64,000 nt of DNA, taken from assembly GCA_963576735.1 (NCBI GenBank), contig OY755175.1:6526401-6590400 (forward strand). The letters are read 5' to 3'. This DNA is from Bedellia somnulentella (Eukaryota; Arthropoda; Insecta; Lepidoptera; Bedelliidae). The notes beneath the pieces were generated by a model. That model made no database searches. It was not told the origin of the DNA and saw nothing but the letters and a program-made list of their open reading frames with translations. How positions within the stretch are numbered: position 1 is the stretch's first letter; the number at the start of each line of letters is the position of its first letter. A program made the position numbers and the translations under genes. Below are positions 1-11,700 of the stretch, piece after piece.

Positions 1-644
1 TGTGATTCAGTAAAGACTATGTAATCTTTATATACTATTTCTGTAAGCCTCTTTCTTGCCCGGAAGCCTGTGACGCGATGAACTCTTTGGCGATGAGTTA
101 AGCTAGAAATTTGGTTTAGGTATCGTTTTGTACAGTTCGCGGCCGTGGTGTGGACAAAATTTTTCGGATTTTTTTCAAACCGGCCAATCAGAAAAATTCA
201 CTAGTAATTCAAAATAGCTGCGCTGTGATTGGTCGGAAAATTTCAAAATAAACTATTTTATTGTACGCGACGTAGTCGCGCCAGGGTTACCCACTAGTGT
301 GCCTTGATGCTATAATGATTATAATTAATAAATGATCTCAAGCTCAAAACTGATGTATTACTCAACTTATTACAAACTTAACCAACATTTATAAGTCGCA
401 TTTAATTTTCATAATAAGTGTTGTAGTTTTGTTCTGTCTATCGACTTCCGTTTTGCCCATCACTAGCTTGTATGGCCGCTGAAATTGAACTGACGGAATT
501 GCCAAAATTTCAACATGTTTTTTCTTGAAACTGGAGCTTATAAGATTGTGATGAAGCTTAGTTTTGAGAAGTTCGTTACGGAAATATTATATAGGTTTGA
601 TTTTAAACCTTATAACGCGAAAGATGGCGATGTTATTATGTTGT

Positions 645-677
645 GACTGAATAACCCCGCAGAGGGGCTATTCAGTC
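645..677. repeat. Short near-perfect hairpin
   Basis: The arms gactgaataacccc and ggggctattcagtc pair over 13 of 14 positions around a 5-base loop. No neighbouring gene is seen. It could be the core of a small palindromic element; there is no evidence of function. Confidence 0.6.
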
Positions 678-1229
678 AATCTCGTTTTTCTTCAATTCTT
701 TGTCATTTTTAACACTGAAGACTAAGGTATTATAATACAAAATCCAATGTCATTGAAAAAAGAAGAAACGGTCCTGTGGATGATGTTATCAAGTTAACTG
801 TATATTTTTAACTAAAGAAGCTAAAGCAGTGTAAAATTTTTACGTAAATTTTCGCGATGGAATAGCCCCGCCTCACCTTATCAGTTTCTGTCTATGAATT
901 GTTGCATTCGATAAAAGCACTGAGCCTATTATTCTGAGGGGGCTTCTCTTATGGCCGTTTCGAGCGGGCACCGCGGAATACAGGAGAACAATGGGCATGT
1001 ATGAAAATATTGATGGAAATGAACGAAGCTAGAAGTAGCGATAGTCTCTGCCTACCCCATTTTAAGAAGCCAACAGTAGAAGTATATTTGCTGAACGATA
1101 ATACTTAATCATAATATTGGACAAATTCCGAGCGTAGTGGCAATGAAGGTATGTAAATGTGCTTTTTTTATGTTGTCCATTTTCATTTAAGAGTTATGTT
1201 TTTGCTCTATATTTTACGGAGTTTATTAA

Positions 1230-2424
1230 CTGTCCCACTGACCTCCATTATACTATATAAGTACGCTGGACCAATTATAGGCCGTGACATATTGAGGCAA
1301 TTTGATTTTCGCCATTTTGGCGCTTACGGAAGCAGTGAGAGGGAAAGGAACTAATGAAAGGATGGGACAGTAAGATAGAATATAATATATATTATAGATA
1401 AGAGTTTCTACTTTAAGGAATGGATCATAATACTCTTCATTCATAAATCATGGCTCATGTCCAAACTAATTCAATTGATCGCTAATACTATGACTAAGGA
1501 AGGATGGAGTAATCGTAGGATAAGCCGAAGCTGGGGAATGTGAGTGGTGTGTGACTTAGCTAACTAGATCCAACGTAAAATTGGAACGTTTTTAGGGTTC
1601 CGTACCAAAAGGTAAAACGGGACCCTATTACTAAGAGTTCGTTGTCTGTCGGTCTGTCTCTAGGCTGTCTCTCAGAAACCGTGATAGTTAGAAAGCTGAA
1701 AATTTCAAAAATTATGTATTTCTGTTGCCGCTATAACAACAAATACTAAAAACTAACAGTAAAGTAAATATCAAAGTCAAAATAACATTCTATTATAGAT
1801 GATAGTATGGAAACCTTCGTGCGTTTTATTTATAAAAATGAATCTGCAACTTCAGTACGTAATGAGCTGCTATCCGTTTCACTTGCCCGTGACAATACAA
1901 ACAACAGATTAGGTAAGGTATTTATAAAAAATAAACAAAATTATATTATTTTTTATATTAACTATAAACAAAAACAACGTTTTTTACTTTCTCAAAGTAT
2001 TTCATGCTTATGCTAAATAAATCACATATGTAACCATATGCTTTTGGACACGAACTAGACTTATTAATACTTTCAACTATAATTCCAAACTCCTATTTTC
2101 AGTTGAAAACCTGTTAATTACAAGGTAATCATTATTTAACAATCTGTTTATAAGCACTACACGGCATATATCGGTAAGTTTTATCGAAACTGAATTTCTC
2201 AGCATGTTAACAGCACTATTGAATATTATAGTTTTTAAAAAACCATAGATATATTATGCTTTATGGTAAAAAAAGGACTGGCCATTTTGCAGTTTACGTC
2301 AGATTTAGTTCTTTTTTCCCCTCATTGGGGGCGCTTCAAATCGGCACAATAAATAGCTGTCATTTTAATACGTATCATTAGTCCAGCGTACTTATATAGT
2401 ATAATGGAGGTCAGTGAACTGTCC
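1230..2424. repeat. Inverted repeat pair about 1.1 kb apart
   Basis: The sequence at 1230-1275 and the reverse complement of 2377-2424 share a long near-identical core (acctccattatactatataa and the following agtacgctgga). The spacer has no convincing coding frame. It may be one relic DNA element with inverted ends or two opposite copies of a short repeat. No clear target duplication was found. Confidence 0.55.
1595..1800 (+). repeat. Fragment of dispersed 'gggttccgtacc' repeat
   Basis: Begins ttagggttccgtaccaaaag, followed by a (GTCT)-rich stretch and a segment that matches 47110-47290. The same opening is seen at 53428. It is a lepidopteran-type interspersed repeat and has no coding capacity here. 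Confidence 0.55.
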
Positions 2425-2699
2425 ATATATATATACTGAGATGTAAATAGGTATCTCTTTATTGAATGTTATTATTCATTTGAAAAGACTTTAACAATTA
2501 AAAAAAAATTGAATCTATCATCATCAGCGAATAGGCTTCAAATCGAATAGAAACCACTGCTGGGCATAGCTCTGTTAGCTAAGCTCAGTACAATGCAAAG
2601 TTTACTACCTCTGCCCATCTTTCCATCCTACTTTTGCTTTTGTTTATCAAAGTTACTATAAGAATAAATAAAGCACAATGGTTACTACTAAAATTACTC

Positions 2700-2712
2700 T
2701 TATTTATTTATT
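2700..2712 (-). terminator. Probable polyadenylation signal of the POGLUT2-like gene
   Basis: On the minus strand the sequence reads aataaataaa about 60 bases beyond the stop codon at 2768, the expected place for a cleavage/polyadenylation signal. Position only; not shown by transcript data. Confidence 0.45.
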
Positions 2713-2767
2713 CTAAATACAGCATAAAACTTATTATCACATATCGTATTTGGTTCAAAATAATTAT

Positions 2768-5700
2768 TTATAGTTCATCACGCGACCCTTTCTTTTCACA
2801 GCCACACGATGGGCCTTCAGGATGAGGAACATGCTCCATGCCTTCTAGTACATTAATTTCATTAATCAGCTTCTTACTCCATTCCTGAAAAATACATTGA
2901 TTTATTTAACTAGTGGAAAAAAGTTAATCAACCAAACAATCCATATCTTATATTTTGAATAATGTTTTTCCTAAATGTTCAAATATTACGATATATTGAC
3001 ATAAAGACCCCTCTTTTAGACTGAAATTTAAAGGATAAAGATTGTTTTTAGCTTTATTGTATATTATAAAAAAATACTCGGAATTAGTTTCACTATCATA
3101 ACATAAGGTTAAAAAAAATCTTACCTTAAACAACACAGCATGGTAGCAAATGATATGTTGAGGCAATAAATGTTCGTTAGCAAAATTTTTGCCATTCTCC
3201 GCTATCATCTGTGCCTCTTTGTCATGATCTTTAGCCCATCGGATCCGTTCAGTCAGGTCGGATAGGTCTCGAGACACTGGCACATAGTGGACCCAAGGTT
3301 TGAGTCTGCGGTAGAAATGTTCGTGGTATGGGGAATCTTGTTTTAAAACAAGACCGCCACCCGCTAATAGGTACGGGAGCCGATACGCCGCCACCGTGCC
3401 ATCTATGTTCACTTGGTACTTGTACTGTAATTAAAAGAACACTTCTGAGACTGAGATGGATTACTGGAACATCGATAAATCATAGGAATAAAATAAAGCA
3501 TACAAAAGATTAATTTAGGTGCAGAACTTTTAATGTAGGTACAAAACAAATGCAGTTAAATCTCTCTAGCTTCGTTTACATCCATCAATATTTTCATACA
3601 ATATACTTTTATATTATATTATTAAAGAAAGGCAGCGACGTCAGTACGCCGCCATGTAAGTACAACATAATGGATCGACAACGTGTTGGAGATCGCTGGT
3701 ATCATATTGATAAGGCAGCACAGTATAGTTGTGGAGATCTATCGTAAGGCCTATGTGCAGCGGTGCTTGTCTATTGGCTCCGATGGATGAATTACGTGCC
3801 TTTTTTGTTCTGTTCTCATGCGTTTTGCCTAGCATGCGCTGCCTTCGTTCAGCAAATAAATTGATGTAAAGGAAACTAAATATAATGTTAGCTGAATGAA
3901 TGGATCCGATATTCTTATTACTTACATCAAAAAATTTAAAGAATGAAATATGTGGCTGTTTTGGTCCATATTCTTCTTCTTTATCACGAAAAAAGAAAAA
4001 GTTGGTTAAGGAAGCATTGATTAAGTCTGGATATTGGCGAGCAATGTCGACCACCTTCAGGCGCTCAGCACGTGAGTCCCGGCCACGCCAAAATGCTTTC
4101 GATTCTCTTTCTGGCCATGTATATGTAGTGCTTCCTTGTACAGACAACATATCCATTGATACTCTGAAAACAGTTTTATTATTACAAGGGATTCAACTTT
4201 AAATATGTAAAAAGAGTATTCCATGGTGAAGGGATTACGTAATGAATACTATAATGAATGTACTTAGAGCCAGTGGCCACATATAGAAAAAACTGGATGG
4301 AAAATTTTGGAAAACTGGGTTATTTGTAACATGATAACACAATAGTACATAAACATAACATAAACGTTCACGCCGTTTATCCCCGAAGGGGTTGGCAGAG
4401 GTACCAATACTCCTGAACTCACATGGCAAGCGCCATCTAGTTACCAGAGAAGGTACCCACGTTTTGCTTAGACAGTGTACTCACGTGATAGGGGGCAGGC
4501 CTATCGCCGTTTTTGTACGAATACACTGTCACATGACTAAGTACAACTCAGCCATGTGGGTTTCCTCACGATGTTTTCCCTCACCGTTAGCAACCATGAT
4601 AAATTAACCACACATATGACTTTAGAAAAGACAAATTGGTGTAGGCCCGTCCCAGGATTGGAACTCACGCCCTTCTATTTTGGGGCGGGTGTTCTGACCA
4701 CTGGACTATCATGTCACAATAGTACTCTTTTAAAAAAATAAACACTTCGAACGTTTATTGAAGATGTGTTTATGAATACAGGCTTTAATACTTTCCTTGT
4801 AATAGTGCATAAAATAAATGAAGAGACTTTGCCTATCCCATCTTTTAATGAGTTTTTAAAGAGTCATCTCGTTGAAATCCATCCATGCAGTCAGGAGCAA
4901 TTGTTATTGTGCTAAAAATACACCTATTTTGTTTTTTTAATAAGCAATTAGAATTTCTTTGTTCGATCGGTCTTATATTGTGTATAGTAAGTATTGTGTA
5001 TGCTGTATTTTTCTTTCTATAGAATGTCAATGTTTATTTACCTGCCCATATTTTCTAAAGTAGATTCCGTAATATCATATGTAGGCAATATCATATCAAT
5101 TGTATCATCACTACCACACCATGAAAAGATAGGCAGTGGGTCACTATTCTTGGCAACAAAAGGCCAATCTCCAAGATTTATTACCAACTCCATATCAGGC
5201 ATAACCACTTTTCTGGTCAGAAAGAGTAATATTTTATCTGAAAACATGTTAAACCCAACATGCTTTCCATAGCACTGCCTGAAAAGTTCATTATTTTTCA
5301 AAACATAATGACAAAAGCTCTTGCTTTCTGGCTGATGAAATCTTTTAACAATTTTTGGAATTGTCTCACTCATATTGATATTATGAAACTTATTAATGTC
5401 TTCTTGGATCCAGTTTATACTGTTAGGGCAACCATATTTCTGCAACCACTGGTCAAAATTATCCTCTGGACAGATACAATCATCTGGATATGCAACACCT
5501 AAAAAGAAAATCAAGAATTATAAATGTTAAACAGTTGGCTTGGTGGTTGAATGACAGAAAAGTGATGAAGCATATGTTAAGCCAATACAGACGGCAATGC
5601 TGGCAGGGGGCAATCGCGAGAGGTATAAATATTAAATAGAGGATGTCTGAAAAAAATAATGTAGGAACTATTTTGTCTTATTTTTTATGAGCGTAACAAC

Positions 5701-8700
5701 ATGTGGCACACATGTAACTCAGATAATGTATTAAGGCATAATTTTAGTATGTAGATTAATAAAGAGGTAGATAAATATCATAAAGATGGAAAAATATCAA
5801 CTTCCAAATGTGGCTGAGGAGTTTCTGCTCTGAGGCTCTTGCTACCCCTTTTTGGGATATATATATAAATATATCCCAAAAAGGAAATATATATAGATAT
5901 ATATATGTAAAACTTATTGTTTATTACTAACCTGAAATTTATATATTTGTAGAAAATAAATTAACCATTAACTTTAACTAAATCAAAAATAATAAAAAAA
6001 ATATAATTAAAAGTAACACGTCAAAATTAGGCAAACAAACCGCCCCAAGTCATACCCGGCCCAAAGGTTACCATCACACTGGCAGCATTTCCACGCTGCA
6101 CAGCGAGCGAAATCCTCTGGACCAGAAATGCCCCTGAGCGGTAGTCCAATCCCCGATCCCTCAAGCGACGACCTATTTCCCTAACAAAGTGTCTACCCTG
6201 GGATCCCCACACCCCCATTGTCTCGACAGCTAATGGTACAAACAAATAACTCCCCATCAGCTGCGCGTACTTCATTGATTTTTGCCGCGCTGCCATCTCC
6301 GCCGCGGCCCCAGGAGTTAAACTTGTGGAGCTAATGTGGGATGCCGCCAATGTACATACACACGTAGCATCCCATAAAAGGCAACGACCTCTCTCCCACG
6401 GTATTAAAGTGAGACCGTCCGGACATTTCCCGTCGCTGCGACACAAACCTGGTGGTTCCAAAACGGATGGAATGTCAGCAGACACGAGAGCCCTCCGGAC
6501 GATGTCATTGATTGAGTGATGGCGAGAGAGTCTCCCTGCGCTTTTGACACAGTGTAGCCCATGACGCCCCAGCGAATCGACCGATGAACCACAAATACAG
6601 CGGTGTGGCTCACATATGTTGCATCCAAGACGAAGCGCCACGGCTACACGCAGGGAGTTGTTGTCCAGAAATGTACCTTAATGCGGAGATGGCAACGCAT
6701 GCAACCAAGCACCCGACTCCGGCTGAGAGACTGCTCTCAGACGAGCAAGCTCCGCTCCCGAGCTCTGCGCAAACAACCCACCGAGGGAGGACTTGCACAG
6801 TTCCTCATCCCAGGAGCGCTGTACGCTAGGCTTCTCTGGACAATCTCCTGCCGGGCAACGGGCTCGCCACAGCTGAAAAGCCTCATCGGCGAATGGGATG
6901 CTAAAACTGTCACCATCAAAACTTAGAATACGAGTGACAAGCTTCAGCACCCCATGCGAAGAGGCCAAGAATGCTGGGAGTTCCGTGTCCTGTAGGCGAC
7001 GAACGCAGAGACCACCAAAACGTATTGGAAGTGCTGCCTGCGACCACTGTGAGGGAGACATATGAACGTTTAAAATTGTCTCTAATAGACACTTCAAAGT
7101 TTCGTCATATGAGTCTGCCTCCCCGCGACACAACCATACTGGGGCAGTTCGTAAAGTATATGTCAACCTTGGCTGGGAAAGGCAGTTCCTAAGAACAGCA
7201 AGAGCCACATGCGCAGATAACTCCTTAAGATGTGGCTCAGCTCCAACCATGGTATTCAACTTGCTCCGCAGAACCCCCGGCACTCCTTCCGGAAAAATGG
7301 GTGCGCCCAACAACATGAAATTTGCCTTGTCAAGAACTTTCACCCCCGGCATCAATAATTCTAACTCCGCTTTGGAACTCTGTGCCAGATACCCAGAGCA
7401 AGGAAAAACCTCACATTTTTCTGAGTTCATGTGAAGGCCCAAGTCTTCTAACCCACTAATAACAGTTTTCAGATCATCCACAACTTTCTAAAATATGGTA
7501 CCATCATCGAGATACCAAACGTTCAATGGGGACCTCACTGATTTGACTAGGTTGTGTATGGCCAGGCTGAATAAAAGTGGACCCAGGGGGTCACCCTGTT
7601 GCGCACCCATGTATGTATGTATGTATGTGGATTAATAAATAAGTGGGAATTTAGAACACCAGCTGACAAAAAATCCACCCCTTTGAGGGAAAGTGAACAA
7701 TGTGAGAAAATTTTAAGGGTAAAAAAGTGAGGTTTCTTACAGGTTCTTATTGTAACAGAACTGCAGTAAATCTTAGATATTCCAGCAAAACCAAAGACTT
7801 TCTAATTCCTAATGGTAAATGTCCGAAAAGGGTTTCCGAATTGAACTTTTGCCACCATTATTATTTCGAAAATCAATCATTTTTGTTTCTCGCCTCTCCC
7901 ATGGCCGAAAATGAAAATAAAATTTTTAAATGGGCGAGGCGGTACTCCCCGACAAAAGCACAGTCGGTCGGGGTCAGGGAGTCAGGTTTAAGAACCGACG
8001 GACGATCCGAGCCGTATCGAGCAGCACCGCTTTCTGCATTTGTGCTGGAACCGACACGCCACAGAAATCCAACCGCCTCAAGTTGGTCGCGAGGCTGGTT
8101 GGAATTAACCCGTTCGCGGACAAAACAATTGGGATTATTTCTGTCGAAGTCACACCCCACATGTCGGTAATCTCGTGAGCCAGGTCGAGATATTTCCGAC
8201 GCTTCCGATCCCATACCACGATATCAGGCTTATTCGCTAGAATAGTCCTGTCCGTGATAACGGATCGGTCCCAATAGATTTTGGCTCGGTCGTTTTTTAG
8301 GATTGGCTCCGGCAGATACTTGTAATACGGCAGCCTCTGTTGCAAGAGTTCGTATTTTAGAGCGAGCTGATGCAGGATTTTGGCTGCTTGGTTGTGTCTG
8401 TGCAAGTACTCAGTGTTAGCAAGAGCCGAACAACCGGAAATAACATGCATAAGTGACTCTCCGGGACGGCCACATGCTCGACAAACGTCTGTGGTACCGT
8501 CCTTTAGGATGTATTTCCGATAGTTCCGCGTCTTGATAACCTGGTCTTGTATTGCACAGACAACATACATAACATAACATATAACATAAACGTTCACGCC
8601 GAATATCCCCGAAGGGGTTGGCAGAGGTACTAATACTTCTGAACATCACGTGACTTTGTCACCTGGTGTTAAGAGTACCCACGTTTTGCATGGACAGTGT

Positions 8701-11700
8701 ACTCACGTGATAGGGGGCAGGCCTATCGCCGTTTTGTACGAATACACTGTCACATGACTAAGTACAACTCAGCCATGTGGGTTTCCTCACGATGTTTTCC
8801 CTCACCGTTAACAACCATGATAAATTAACCACACATATGTCTTTAGAAAAGACAAATTGGTGTAGGCCCGACCCAGGATTTGAACACTAGTCGTTTGCAC
8901 GATAACCGAGTGTTCTACCCACTGGGCTATCACGGTTGGTTGCACAGACAAAACCTTCGGTTTCCCCAAAGAGGTCCCCGAAACGCAGCCAATGCAGGGA
9001 GGCTTTACGGTCCACGAAAGGTTCGTGAAGTACCTTGTAAAACCTCCCGTGCAGCTCCTTCTCTTTCCATACGGACTCCCGATCAGAGGTTCTAAGTACC
9101 TCCGGGGTTCGCTAATCCTGTGAGGCCAACGATAAGGGAGTCAGTCCTTTATCACTAGCGACCACCTCTCCCCGAATACTATCATCCGTTATCGTCAAAA
9201 AATAGTTTCTGAGGTTGCATACCTCGCGGTTGTGCATGGTTTTGGCACTCAAGAGGCCTCGACCATCACACTTCCGCGGGACATACAATCTCATAACCAA
9301 CGACCTCGGATGATGCATTCGATGAGAGGTCATCATCGTGCGGACTCGTCTGTCCAGAGCGTCGAGTTCGGTCTGAGTCCATCTGAGCACGCCAAATGTG
9401 TACATCAGTACAGGCATGACCCAGGAGTTAATGGCTCGGATCTTATTAACGCCTGACAAGTAGCTATAAAGCACACTTTTCAGGCGTTCATAAAACTCCT
9501 CGCAAACACCCTGTTTCACGTCTGCCACCTTCACACCGATGGTTTGTGACATGCCCAGATACCGGTATGTTTCAGCCTCGGAGACTGCCCTCAAATGATT
9601 GGTGCCGACATCGACACCATCAGAGTGCACGACATGCCCCTTCTCAACATGAATGACCGCACACTTATCGACCCCGAGCTCCATCTTGACGGAACCACTG
9701 AAATCGTTAGTGATCGTCAGTAGCTCCGCCAATCTGTCAGCCGTGGGGGCGTAAAGCTTCAGGTCATCCATGTAAAGGAGATGAGGCAAGCGTGGTCCGC
9801 CTCTCCGAAATTGAAAGCCTGTCCCCGAATTCTCCAAGAGTGAACTTAGAGGATTCAGGGCCAAGCAAAACCAAACTGGACACGGGCAATCGCCCTGGAA
9901 AATCCCTCGCCTTATATCAATTTGGTCATCCGCGTCCGTCATCCGCTGACCGTCTAAACTCAGGATCGTTCTCCAGCACCCCATACATTGCCCGAGGAAG
10001 TGTCGAACTGCACTATCAATTTTGTACAGCTCGAGGACCCTCATGAGCCATGAATGAGGTACCGAATCGAACGCCTTCCTGTAGTCTATCCAGCCAGCGG
10101 AAAAGTTCCGACGGTTGCGTTTGACCAGTTGGCCAGAGTAGCATGACAGCGCGTGAACCCCTTCAACCAGTAATGGTGCAATCCGTCCGGCCCCGGACTT
10201 TTCCAGTTCGGAGCCTTACGGATCGCAGCCACCACATCCTCCTTGGATATGTTGACGGGGTTCATAGGCGCTATGGGCTTGCACGCTCCCTCGACCGCCT
10301 CGAACCATCGGCCCTCTTCGTGATCAACAGGCAGCGACCAAAGCCCACGCCAAAAGGCAACTTCGTCGGCTTTTTCCGGTCGCTGACCCGTCGAAACCAC
10401 ATCGGGACGCTCCAAAGTTCTGTAGAACTTCTTCTGGTCACTCATGAAGAGACGATTCTGTTGGTACCTCTTTACCCTTTCAGAATATCGCCTAATTCGC
10501 TTACCCCAAGCAGCGATCTTCTGCTTCAGATCATCGATGCGCTCCACCAGTCTACAGGCAAACTCCGGTGAGTTGTCAAAGACATTCTCACCAGGGAATG
10601 CCTCCCTGACGAAGCGCACCACCCTCGGCCTATTGTTGCCTCATCTGATGCTGGTTAGTTTGCCGATGAGGACCCTGGCCCTTGTGATACGGCTTTCAAT
10701 CCGCCTCATCCAGGCTGGTCTAGTTCTAGTCCTGAGACTAGTACTGCCAGCCTGGCGGGAGCCACCAGCTCTTGTTGGCGGCATCCTGACGCCGACAAAT
10801 TGACAAACTGTCATTGCGGCGGCAAAGAGAATTGAAGCCGTCCATTATTATTATTATTACCTCTCCGCACTTAACCCAGCTACGAGGTGGGCCATTGTAC
10901 GTGGACCATTTGGCCGTTTAAGTTTCCCAACCTAATTCAGACCAGAAGGACAAAAGCTTATCCAGGTCAGCCATTGCCTCTGGTAGCGACTTTTTGGATC
11001 CGATGGTGTTATTTCGGATATCGGTTACACCGTTGCATTCCTGGAGCACGTGAGTGACCGTTTCGTCAGCCTCCATGCACGCACGGCACAGAGGGCTATC
11101 GGTGATGCCTATGTTGGGAAGTGTTTGTTTAGGGCATAGTGCCCTGTGACAACAACCACTAGAGTTCGTAGATTTGGTCTGCTAAGGCCAGATTTTTGCT
11201 AAGAGTTGGCATTGTCTCTTTAGAATGTCTGCATCCAGACGTGCCTCGCCAACACGCGTTTGCTAAAGTTAGTGTGCGTTCCCTTAACCACATGCGCAGC
11301 TGATTGAATGGAAGACGTATTATGGGTTCGGGTCCGTACAGAGACGTAGCCGATCCTCCTCTAGCCAGCTCATCAGATGCATCGTTGCCCAGGGACCCAC
11401 TGTGGCCTTTTATCCATTGAAGGATGATATTGTTGTCTTGTAAGGCTTGGTGACATTCCAGGATTAGACCTGAAGTGTGTTCGCTTCGATTGAGGGCATG
11501 CAGGACAGAAGTGCTGTCAGAAATGATTTTTATGGTCATTTCTGAGATATATCTTACTTTTATGGTCTGGGCAGCTTGGATGATTCCGAGACATTCTGCC
11601 TGAAAAACAGTGTTATATTGACCCAGGCTTTTTGATATTTTTATATTTAGATCTAGGCAGTGTGTGCCAGCCCCCGTGCCTTGATTGGTCTTAGACCCAT

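Larger units (their letters stand above)
1..2767. other. Intergenic stretch with repeat fragments, no gene recognised
   Basis: No exon with a recognisable protein was seen on either strand. The stretch holds a strong short hairpin (645-677), two inverted CCAAT-like blocks (about 173-184 and 227-239), a repeat that starts with gggttccgtacc near 1595 and is also found near 47.1 and 53.4 kb, a pair of inverted ~46-bp sequences (1230-1275 and 2377-2424), and a short piece near 2519-2605 of the dispersed 'ccactgctgggcatag' repeat common in moths. The short open frames here look like chance. Confidence 0.6.

Noticed and set aside
3900..4202. Plus-strand open frame
   Set aside because: Antisense shadow of the POGLUT2 exon 3926-4163.
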